DNA from: Ornithodoros turicata
Taxonomy: Eukaryota; Arthropoda; Arachnida; Ixodida; Argasidae
DNA: 64,000 nt
NCBI RefSeq assembly: GCF_037126465.1
Contig: NW_026999483.1
Span: forward strand, 62,001 to 126,000
Direction: 5' to 3'
In this document: positions 55,030 to 64,000 of the stretch, piece after piece
Position numbering within the stretch: position 1 is the stretch's first letter
Layout of the letters: every line of letters starts with the position of its first letter
Notes under the pieces: generated by a model
The model's input: the letters and a program-made list of their open reading frames with translations, nothing else
Told to the model about the DNA's origin: nothing
Database searches by the model: none
Position numbers and translations under genes: made by a program

Positions 55030-56543
55030 GCACACTTTCCCTTGTTTCACAAGTATAACTGTTTTTATGCTGGGTTACCTGATTTGTCTCTTTTATTGTT
55101 ATGCCTGAAAAGGGCACAGACACAACAAAAGCGAAATTTGCAACAAAATTATTTGCTGTTGACATGATGGGGTGACAACTCAAATGTTTCTGTGCTAATC
55201 ACATTAATATAATTAGTAGTATATGTAGTTTTACCATGCAAGGTTGGTCTGCTGAGGTGGCACTTTGCATAGAGCCTGTAACAGGGGATGTCAGACTTTG
55301 TGAACCCAAGGAATCCGTTACGTTTGTTGGAATAGGAAGAAATTCCCCCAACATATGATTGTCCCACAGAGGACAATATGCTAAAAAATTACTTGTTGAA
55401 ACAATAAAGCTGATGGTTCTGCAACATTAATACAATAGTGACATGTTGATTTTACGAAATTAATGGAGATCAATATTTCTTTCGTTGTACAGAAATTGAC
55501 TACAGTCGATTTTAGAAGACTTGTGTTGCGGATTTTGGAAAAGAGGTAACAAAGACGTGTATATGCATTAGAATCGTGGTTGTATGATCACTTTTTTTGT
55601 CAAGTCTGCTCCAGAGCGTTGTGTGTTACGTTCTGTTGTAGTACAAACACTTTTCTGGATCAGTATGAATGATATGAACAGATAAGCTGCTTTGCAAGCC
55701 ACAAGCATCACTCACACATGTGCCGGAAACAGCACATCATGGAATAGCTGCACAGCATCAGCAGTCTCCCTCTCAGGGTACCCAGACAGAATGCGGCTCG
55801 GTTAACTCTAGCCCGATCATTTTTGCCTTACTGACAAAGTATGGTGAAGGAGAGAGACAGAACACAAGTATTATAAAAAGGAACATACATTTGTCGCTGC
55901 ACTGTAGCAGCACAAGCCTTTTTCTTGTTCCTTTGGATACATGAAAGGGGTGCAGCACTAAATACTGTTTCGGAAATTTCTTTCGTTGGATTGAGATAAG
56001 TGTTACAATTCAAACGCATTGTTCCCTATGGCAGCTTGACTGAGCAGGGAATGCCATTATTTCGTTATATCGCAGACTTAGTTGTAACGAGATTCAACTG
56101 TATGTGCTAAAACCTCATTCTTGTAAAGAGGCATGAACCCAATATATGCACCCTGGATTCTCCGGTCTGCAAACTCCTGGTCTAGAAACAGATGGTTATT
56201 TCTGCTAGATGTTACCTTGTCTGAACCTGAGGTATCTGTCGTGGGTGCGTAGCTATTCATGAGTATTCATAATAGTATTTTGTATTGAGGAGTGAAGCTA
56301 ACTGGTACAGTGCTTGACAGCAGTTTACGGAACACACACCGGCTCGTTCCTTCCTCAGTGACATGGTAACAGCAAATCGGATTGTGCGGACCTAGGCATG
56401 TGCCCGGGTCCAGTTACCAACAGGTCTCATAATGCTCCACTTGTGTTAAAACATGATTTCATGTTTGCTTTTTATGTCATGTTGTTTCAGTCATAACATC
56501 GGTTTAGTATTTGCTTTTCCATCAACATCAGCTGTTGCCCAAG
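55030..56543. other. No gene recognised
   Basis: No supported exon or element. Confidence 0.4.
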
Positions 56544-56545
56544 TA

Positions 56546-57539
56546 CAGTGGAACCTCGTTAGCGCGTACCCGCATAAGCCGTAGTTCCGGTTTAGAAGTA
56601 GTCATTCGGGTTCCCCGACCGAACACCCATTGAAGTCAATGCATTTCATGACCGCTTTACACGTAGCATTTCTTGACGCCTGTGTCGCTTATCGCGTACC
56701 ATTTTCGTTGGTCTGTTCTTACGAAACCGGTCCTTGCGAACGCCGGGGGGGGGGGGGGGGGGGGGAAAGCCTGTCGGCTTCTAGAACACGTGATTGTTTC
56801 CGTAATCTTCCCCATATCTCCCCTTTCTTATCTGTAATCTCCTTCTTTCTGGGCGAAAGAATGGGGCTCATGACCTGGCAAGGTCATGCAGGACCACATG
56901 TCAGCTTAGGATCTTACTTTCTTGGGACGCTGCCAGTAAGCGTACGTGTTGTGCGCAGAGCTCGGCGTTTCGGGCCTTCGAAGCTCACTATCACAATTAT
57001 CTGATAAGGCGTGAGATCGGGCCCTGCTACGAACTCACGTGAAGGTCGACTTGGCGTATCGGTGAGTAGCAGGGCCCGATCTCACGCCTTATCAGATGAT
57101 TGTGATAGTGAGCTTCGAAGGCACGAAACGGCGAGCTATGGTTGTGCGTCGCTTGTTCGTTCCTGCTGCAATATCGTACAATGGCCAAGCCTCACGTTTT
57201 GAGCGTAAGGCACGTAAAGGAGAAGGTCGCAACATCAGCCGAATTGACGGACTACGACATTATCGCCGCTGTTGCTCCCGAAACGGCGTCCAACTCTGAT
57301 GGTGACGAGGACGACGTGCCCCGTGCCGAGGCCGGCGCATCGCTCACCAAACATCACGGATTTCTGCGTTTGAGCGTGAAGTAAAGATCGTGAATTGGTG
57401 GCTTCTATAACGGCATGCGTTTTTCGGGTTTCTGGTGACGATAAGTGACATAATTAGTAAGTTTCGGTTATGACGTAGTACCGCTTTGCACGTACTTTTC
57501 CCGCGTCCCCGCCAGGTACGCGCTAACGAGGTTCCACTG
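56546..57539 (+). mobile_element. Tigger/pogo deletion derivative, TA target, internal hairpin
   Basis: The ends CAGTGGAACCTCGTTAGCGC and its near complement GCGCTAACGAGGTTCCACTG are flanked by TA (56,544; 57,540). A run of about 18 G is at 56,745-56,764. A 57-bp near-perfect hairpin lies at 56,978-57,120. The frame from 57,182 ends with ELTDYDIIAAVAPE and an acidic DGDEDD run, again the acidic Tigger C-terminal tail. No catalytic domain. Confidence 0.78.
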
Positions 57540-57541
57540 TA

Positions 57542-58885
57542 CTAAATTTTGGTCCCTCTACCTTTAAACAGCTGCAGGCCCAAAGTACCTTATATTGCCT
57601 TCCTGCTTCTCAAATATGTGTGCCAAATATTTGAAATATGACTCGAGGAAGTGAACTATCTCAGAGGGTGCCGCTGCCAGAAGCACACTGTTGTGGAACA
57701 CCTCCCCAGGTGGGGCTGTACTCTTATGACAACCAGAGTCATTTATAGGGACAGTTTGGCCATTAGGAGGATCCTAACGAAGAACACTTGAAGCGTGTCA
57801 TGCAACGTCACGGCTAAGCAACCTTCCTCCATTGTTCTCCCATCGTCAGCCGGTTGCTGACGCCATATTGATGCTGATCGTTTTTTTTTTTTTTTGCGAT
57901 GCACGGAGCGAAGACACGTGCATACACAGTCCTTTGAAAGCCCCCGTTATCACAGGCGGCTGTGGGTCATAAGCCGGTTATTCCTGTAAATTACATTCAG
58001 CGCGTCACAAAACTGTCGACCAGCTGGCAGACAGCATCAAAATGGTGATGGCTGATAAGTGGATTCTGCTTGGATCCAGGAGTTTTGGGTGGTGCGATGA
58101 CGACTCTGACGTCAAAATAGGCTCTACCCATGAGGCGGAAGAAGATCAGAGAATGGTGACAACCTCATGTTTCATGAGCGGGTCAACAATAAAAAGTTTA
58201 ACTAGAATGCAGTGCCCAAAAATACTGGGGAAGATATCCCACATGGGCACCAAAACAAATAATGTGCTTCATTTTTATTTATTCTCATCACTACAGCAAT
58301 GACACTCGAACAAAAGGTGATGTTATGACTAAGATGCGTAGAATGTTGCAGAAGCAAGCTCTAAAGGAGGTCTGTGTTTCTGCCAGACACACATTGCAGG
58401 GCCCAACGTCAAATCCTTCAAGATGTGCACGACAGACACCTGCAGTTGAGGCCACTCGTAGAGGTTTTCACGGTAAGGCAACAGACCTTTGTAAGTGCGG
58501 GGCTCCTCCAATATGTTCGTGACCAATACACACGATATCAATTTTCTGCCGACCACACACACATATATATATATATGAAATGATGTTCTAATGGGAAATG
58601 GAGTTGAGGTGGGCAGAGCAAGGTATGGCATCGAGGACACACCAGTCCGCATATGGGACACTCGCAAATTTACCCCAGACACCGATTAAGACACTGCTGC
58701 TCACTCAAACATTCTTATGTACAGTTGCTACAGGTCCTCCTGCAACCAGTATGGGAAGTGCTAGTCCTTGTGGACCGCTGCCAATGGATGCGCGAACAAC
58801 CAGGGAACTACATCACCAAAGTGGTGTGCGTCTTCAATGCATGTCACTCCCCGCGCAACCTAGCCATGGTGGTCTTGAGACGGTC
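57542..58885. other. Probable 3' UTR/downstream region of the CHTOP-like exon; otherwise nothing seen
   Basis: If the CHTOP exon is terminal, its 3' UTR runs leftward from 58,886. A T-tract at 57,880-57,894 and a (TA)n stretch at 58,563-58,576 are the only low-complexity features. Confidence 0.35.
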
Positions 58886-59078
58886 TCACATGTCAGACTG
58901 AGCCATGTAGGCTTCCAGCTCAGCATCCAGGTGGTTCCTTGTCTTGGCCATGTAGGCATCCAACTGGGAGTCAAGCTCATCACGACTTGGCAGGCGTCCT
59001 CGAGCTCCACCGCGGCCGGTCCGTGCTCCTCTGCGTCCACCACCTCTGCCCATCCGGCGGCTGTTCTCAGGGTTGCGT
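58886..59078 (-). CDS. CHTOP: CHTOP (chromatin target of PRMT1) C-terminal exon
   Basis: The minus-strand frame reads an Arg/Gly-rich stretch [20 protein letters not shown] followed by [20 protein letters not shown] and [13 protein letters not shown] and a stop, which matches the duplicated FoP C-terminal domain of CHTOP. That protein binds mRNA with the TREX export complex and recruits PRMT1 through its RG region. An AG acceptor (AAATGCAG) precedes the exon, entering with one base of a codon. Upstream exons would lie to the right, where retroelements begin; none found. A retroposed fragment is possible. Confidence 0.75.
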
Positions 59079-60616
59079 CTGCATTTGGGAAAATGTTCAC
59101 CATCCATTCTGGCCAATATGCAATAAAGACTACAAGCACATTCAGCATTACTGTTCTACGCATATTCCTACAGTACCAGGTTATTCTCAGCTGCCTGCTT
59201 GTGTTGCAGCTGTGGTAGCAGGTAGTGGTACCTGCGTAGTTCACCTCAAATCTTCTACATCCCATAAGAATATCCGATGTGCTCTACAACCAACAATTCC
59301 CAATCCATACAAAAAATAGTTGAGCCACATTTGTGTCTGAGATTTCTAACCCCCAAAACAACACCCCCAGCAAGCTGGGGCAATCAAACAATGCCTTTGG
59401 TGCTCTTGTCATGGAATAATTAGCTGCGTCCCTTTGCACAGAAGCATACTTTTTAATATACCCACTTTTGGCAGTCCTAGACATGGTGGCGTCACAAAAT
59501 ATATCATCTTCAGCTTAGAATCAACAAAACGTTAGTGCACGTCCGCACATTATTGTTAGTTTTGGGCTGGATCATAAGCAAGGACGGCGTTTGGAATGAC
59601 AATTCAAGCATTTGTTTTAAATTTTATTTTGAGTTCCGAATTCCTATTATTCTCGGGCAGAGGCTGCTTGGCACAAGATGTGCTTGTTTTCCAGTCAACC
59701 GCGCAAGCCAGTCAACGTGAGCAGATCAGCGTTTACATCTGGCAAGAGGGTTGTTAAGTAACGGAGTATGTGTACTTGATTGATTGATTGTATTTAATGT
59801 GCCCACAAACAGCCGTGGCCTTTAGTGTGGTGCACGAAACACAATACATATTCTATATATAACAGGGAACTACACATGCATAATGCTGGCTAAATAATGA
59901 TTCCGGGATAACTAAATTTAGAGAAAGATATACTATCGAAATGTCGCACGATCAGAACCATAGTCATTATACATTTTCAGTAACTGACACAACTTAGATA
60001 GAAAAGACTTAGATACTTTTTGTGTATCTTGAGTGAAATATCAGATACATTTTCATAGAAGTACTTTTATTTGGAGCCTAGTTACTTTTCTCACTAACTT
60101 TAACTCTTTTTCAAAGCATTGTTCCTCATTAAAAAACATGAGCAACATCCATCATCAACAAGTGGTGCAATTCAGGCAATCTGACCTGAGTGCTTTGCAG
60201 TCATTCCTATTCTAAAGTCCATATGTCTGTCTTAAACATGACACTGGGTTACAAAGTCGTGCCATGGCTCCAGAAATTTAATGGTTCATATCTGGGGTGT
60301 TCAGAATCCATAAGCAAAGAAACGAATGAATAAAAAGCATTATGTATCATGATTACAGAGCTGATTTTCAGGCATAAGCCTGTTTGTCAGGAGATGTATA
60401 GATGCTGCCTTTGAATGTTCCAAGCACAAATCAGGTCGAGGGAGGCCCATTAGTACCCTAATGTTGTGCTATTTCTTGGAAGAAAAAAAAAGGACCGATA
60501 AGTGCCTTAGATAGGTACTTTACTTGCTGCTTCCTGTTTATTTCATAATTTTTCCAACAAAAAAGAAAAGCTGGTAACTGTAGCACGGTTATCTAAAAGA
60601 TAGCAGACTGTCCACA
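59079..60616. other. No gene recognised
   Basis: Presumed CHTOP intron if the gene is real. At 59,776-59,790 a (TGAT)n run borders a GTGCCCACAAACAGCCGTGG stretch that may be a LINE 3' end. Nothing else supported. Confidence 0.4.
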
Positions 60617-60750
60617 TGTAGCGAGCAGAGGGCGCTCAGGTTGTGCCTATCGCAGTGTGTAACCTACTTAAAGGAAAACTAATAAAGATACGGGGTTCTT
60701 CGGGACGGGTTCCCGAGCAGGCAACACACGTGTCGTGTCACTTCACTACA
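60617..60750 (+). repeat. 5' LTR of the right-edge Ty3/gypsy element
   Basis: 134 bp, inverted ends TGTAG/CTACA, with AATAAAGA as a possible polyadenylation signal near 60,681. The second LTR is outside the window, so the length is inferred from termini and the primer binding site. Confidence 0.7.
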
Positions 60751-60775
60751 TGGTGTCAGAAGTGGGCGGAACACC

Positions 60776-61530
60776 ATGCCGCACACGGACGTAGAAGACG
60801 GTACGTTAAGTAGTAGGGTTTCAGGATTAGCCCTTGCCCCACCACCACCTTTCAAATTCGCCAATGCGGGAGAATGTCCTACGTGGATACAGCAGTACAC
60901 CAAGCACAAGAAGAGGCAAAAGTACGAACAATACTTTATTGTATGGGACCTCAAGCACGTGTGATTCTCACATCAGTTTGTGACAGAGGAGATACTCCTA
61001 CAAAATTTGATGTGGTAAAGGCCAGCTTCATCTCGTACTTCGTACACCCTGCAAATGAGGTTGATGAGGGTTCCCGCTTTCACAGAAGGGTTCAGTTGCC
61101 TGAAGAATCAGTAGACGGCTTTTACACATTGTTACGCAACATGGTAAAGAAATGTAATTACCAGTCCGCAGAGCTACAGGATAGACTAGTGTGAGACCGA
61201 TTTGTAGTTGGCTTGAAAGATATGAGGCTCTCAGACTTACTCTGCAGAAATCTCAAGTTGACCCTTAACGAAGCCTTAATACAAGCATGTCAGTTTGAGG
61301 ATGCAGAGAAAGAAAAACGTGCTCGTGAAAATGAATGGGTGGAAGAGCAGTCACTTAACGTAGATGTCGCAAAAATTCGCAAGAACACAAAGCAACCAGA
61401 TCACTCATGCAAGTATTGTGGTCGCGGACAACACAGAAGGGCAGACTGTCCGGCTCAGAAAGCAAAATGTAATTTTTGCGGTAAGACAGGGCACTTTCAG
61501 TCAGTGTGCCGCGCCAAGAAGCCAAAGTGA
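60776..61530 (+). pseudogene. Gag of the right-edge Ty3/gypsy element
   Basis: Starts MPHTDVEDGTLSSRVSG, shifts frame near 60,890 to RTILYCMGPQARVILTS, has an in-frame TGA at 61,192, then a frame with CKYCGRGQHRRADC and CNFCGKTGHFQSVC zinc knuckles. Confidence 0.8.
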
Positions 61531-61545
61531 AAAGACCTGGAGACA

Positions 61546-61839
61546 TTGGAGCTTCATGCTGTTGAAAGCGTTGCTGCTCGAGCAAAATTTGTTAACATAG
61601 AAGTGAATGGACACGAATTGAACTTAAAAGCAGATTCCGGGGCAGAAGTAACCGCTGTACCGGAGTCTTATCCGTGGCTTCCGAGAACGTTCGATAACGA
61701 AGAATCTAAATTGATCGAACCAGGAGGGATCTGGCTCTTTTATGGCTATGATGATGTGGAAGGGGAAATCTTCGAGACAGAAGGTTTACGTTCCACGCCA
61801 CTACTGGGATTTCAGCAATATAAGCACTGGAAGTTGTAA
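61546..61839 (+). pseudogene. Aspartic protease of the right-edge element
   Basis: LKADSGAEVTAVPES carries the catalytic Asp as DSGA. The frame stops at 61,839. Confidence 0.75.
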
Positions 61840-61859
61840 AATTTGTTGACAGCCTACAA

Positions 61860-63048
61860 TTGGAAAGAGACCAGCGTCTATTCACTGGACTGGGAGCTCT
61901 AAAAGAAGAGTATGCGATTCGACTTGGACAGGATGCCGTTCCGTTTGCGCTCAGTGGCCCAAGGCAAATTCCAATCCAGAAAGCTGTCAAAAAGGAACTC
62001 GACAAGCTAGAGGCAGACAGGGTAATAAGACGTATCAACGATCTGACATCGTGGTGTGCAGGACTGGTCATTGTACCAAAGCCGAATCGCAAAATATGGC
62101 TGTGTGTGGATCGAACTCAGCTGAAAATCGGGAAAGGCATGTAATGCCAACGGTCGACCAAGTGCTAGGACTGCTCGAGGACGCAAAGGTCTTTTCGAAG
62201 TTGGACGCAACAACGGGTTTTTATCAAGTGAAACTGTCCAAAGAAAGTCAAGAGTTAACAACATTTATCTCTCCGTTTGGGAGATACTGCTATCAGCGTT
62301 TGGGCTAACATCTGCGCCTGAGTATTTTCAAAGACAGATATCAAGAAAGCTGTTGTTTCCGAAGATATCAAGAATCCTGGAAGGTCAGGAGGGTGCAGCA
62401 AACATGATAGACGATATCTTGGTCTACGGGAAAGATCGTAAGGAACACGATGAAAGGCTGCAACAGGTTCTTCTTCGCCTCAGAGCAGCGGGAGTGACTT
62501 TGAACCGTGACAAATGCTGTTTTGGCGTGACTTCAGTAAAATTTCTAGGAGTCTTAATAGATGCGAATGGCATTTGTCCGGACCCGGGAAAAGTTAGAGC
62601 ACTCCAGGACATGCTGGCACCAACAGACGTATCGGGAGTTCGTCGGTTCACGTTGAAAGGTTTTTCCCAAGTAACTGCTCCGATTCGTGCTCTGTTGAAC
62701 AAAAATGCAGAATGGACTTGGGGACCACAGCAGAACGCAACATTGCAACAGCTGAAGGAAATGCTTCCCTCAGAGCAGTGCGTAGCAAAGTATCACCCTA
62801 ACTACCCTACGGTGATAACTGCAGATGCCAGTGCTTTCGGGCTTGGGGCCGTATTGCTACAAGATCAACCTTCAGGAGAGCAGAGAGCAGTGGCCTTCGT
62901 TTCCAGGTCGTTGTCTAATATGGAGCAACGTTACAGCCAGACAAAGAAAGTGGCCCTAACAGCTTCGATGAGTACGTCCGGGATCTTCAGTTCAATTTGG
63001 CAACGGATCACAAACCATTACTACAACTTCTGGGAAGCATGGAATTAG
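61860..63048 (+). pseudogene. RT and RNase H of the right-edge element
   Basis: Blocks in several frames: DAVPFALSGPRQIPIQ, VFSKLDATTGFYQVKLSKES (first catalytic Asp), ISPFGRYCYQRLG, MIDDILVYG (active-site DD), then the RNase H start ITADASAFGLGAVLLQDQP. Frame changes near 62,100, 62,310 and 62,960 break it. Confidence 0.85.
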
Positions 63049-63088
63049 ACTTGCTGCCGCCAAAGATACAGCGATTTCGAACAAGCTG

Positions 63089-64000
63089 ATGCGGTACCAG
63101 TACAAAGTATTTCATGTTTCCGGGAAGCTGCTGGCGACAGCAGATATGTTATCACGAGCCCCTATGGGAAAGCCAGAAGGAACTGGGAATGCCGACGAGT
63201 GGTTTGTTCAAGAAATTCTGAAATCTGTACCGTCGGGTCTTCCGGTTAATTTGCAGCGCATCAAACAGAAACAGGAAGCAGACGGTGAGCGTGAAGCACT
63301 TAGAGCTTTTTGTGAAAAAGGATGGCCACAGAAGAACAACATCCCAATTCACTTAATGAAGTACTGGAAATCTAGCGGTGGACTGTCAATAGTGAAAGGG
63401 ATTTTACTCAAAGGACGCAAGTTTTTATTTCAGAGAGCCTTCGAAATGACATGTTGAGCTTAATACACGAGGGCCATCAGGGCATTACAAGATGCACATC
63501 GAGAACTAGAAATGCAGTTTGGTGGCCGGGCATGAACAAACATATACAGACTATTGTATCTAACTGCGAAGTGTGTGCTTCAACAAGAGTGCATCCCAAA
63601 GAATCGTGTAAATCTACTCCCACCCAAGACAGGCCTTGGAAACTTGTGGGAATTGACTCGTTTTATTTGAACGGACAAGGCTTTTTGCTGATTGTTGATT
63701 ATAGGTCCAGGTTTCCTGAAGTGTTATCGCTTTGGAAAGTTACGTCTACTTCAGTGATCAAAGCACGTAAAAATGTGTTTGCTCGCTACGGCATTCCTGA
63801 GGAAGTTCCAAGTGACAACGGACCTCAGTTTGTGTCGAACAAATTTCGCCAGTTTGCAGCCGTGTATGGATTCAACCATGCAGTCCCCGGTACCCTCAAT
63901 CAAATGAGGAGGTAGAACGCATGGTTAGGACTGTGACCTGATGATCCCTTCCTTGCTTTGTTAGTTTTTCGTGATACTCCAGGAGTGTCTGCAAGCCCTG
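63089..64000 (+). pseudogene. RNase H end and integrase of the right-edge element
   Basis: 63,089-63,457 encodes the segment with VFHVSGKLLATADMLSRAP. 63,451-63,915 encodes the integrase HHCC module (HEGHQG ... CEVC), the first catalytic Asp in GIDSF and the second in SDNGPQF. The Glu segment appears only in a shifted frame near 63,905. The protein continues past the edge. Confidence 0.85.

Larger units (their letters stand above)
60617..64000 (+). mobile_element. Ty3/gypsy LTR retrotransposon, 5' part, runs off the window
   Basis: A short 5' LTR (60,617-60,750, TGTAGCGAGCAGAGGG to CACTTCACTACA) is followed immediately by TGGTGTCAGAAGTGGG, a typical primer binding site. Gag, protease, RT, RNase H and integrase follow in gypsy order, each broken by stops or frame changes. 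It is a different family from the 43.7-kb element. The 3' LTR lies beyond 64,000. Confidence 0.9.

Noticed and set aside
58598..59218. 206-codon plus-strand ORF
   Set aside because: It overlaps the CHTOP exon on the other strand, whose duplicated C-terminal domain is clearly the real coding sequence.
1..64000. CRISPR arrays, phage or bacterial operons
   Set aside because: No regularly spaced direct repeats, no ribosome-binding-site-led gene runs, and spliced animal genes throughout.

Overview
Eukaryotic, intron-containing DNA with no bacterial, CRISPR or operon signal. The mix suggests an arachnid, most likely a hard tick: two conserved animal genes with very long introns, a tRNA-derived SINE that looks like tick Ruka, and abundant hAT, Tigger/pogo, Penelope-like, Ty3/gypsy and LINE copies. 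The species cannot be named from sequence alone.

Host genes. Two conserved genes diverge from a start-to-start gap of about 260 bp near 13.9-14.2 kb. On the minus strand is LMAN1/ERGIC-53, a cargo lectin of the ER-Golgi intermediate compartment; its first five coding exons run from 13,894 down to 3,169 and the gene leaves the window on the left. On the plus strand is a METTL25-family methyltransferase-like gene; eight coding exons from 14,156 to 35,592 fit together in phase, and its 3' end was not found. A third gene is represented by one minus-strand exon at 58,886-59,078 that encodes the C-terminal tail of CHTOP. No functional tRNA, rRNA or other ncRNA gene was seen.

Mobile elements fill the introns and nearly all of 38-50 kb and 60-64 kb. 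From left to right: a LINE 3' end and a BED-finger/ACCGG module (0.1-0.9 kb); a Tigger fragment (2.3 kb); a TTAA-flanked MITE (4.6 kb); a Tigger derivative (5.6 kb); two SINEs (10.4 and 11.7 kb); several hAT MITEs with 8-bp target duplications (17.5-22 kb); two long-TIR elements sharing a conserved ORF (22.4 and 26.6 kb) on either side of a decayed hAT with transposase (24-26 kb); an LTR element that kept gag-protease but lost pol (28.1-31.2 kb); an inverted pair of tRNA-like SINE heads (34.1 kb); a near full-length but dead LINE (38.2-41.6 kb); a nested complex at 42.4-50.5 kb containing a young Ty3/gypsy insertion and a 1.3-kb palindrome; a Penelope-like GIY-YIG fragment (54.5 kb); a second Tigger derivative (56.5 kb); and the 5' part of a second Ty3/gypsy element that runs off the right edge (60.6 kb on).

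The most unusual feature is the density of hairpins and palindromes. At least eight perfect or near-perfect inverted repeats (75 bp to 1.3 kb) were found, most inside introns. Several share end sequence with the 3' region of the Penelope-like element, so they may be relics of its inverted terminal repeats. Every transposon ORF examined is broken by stops or frameshifts; no intact autonomous element was identified. All element boundaries and exon junctions were read by eye.
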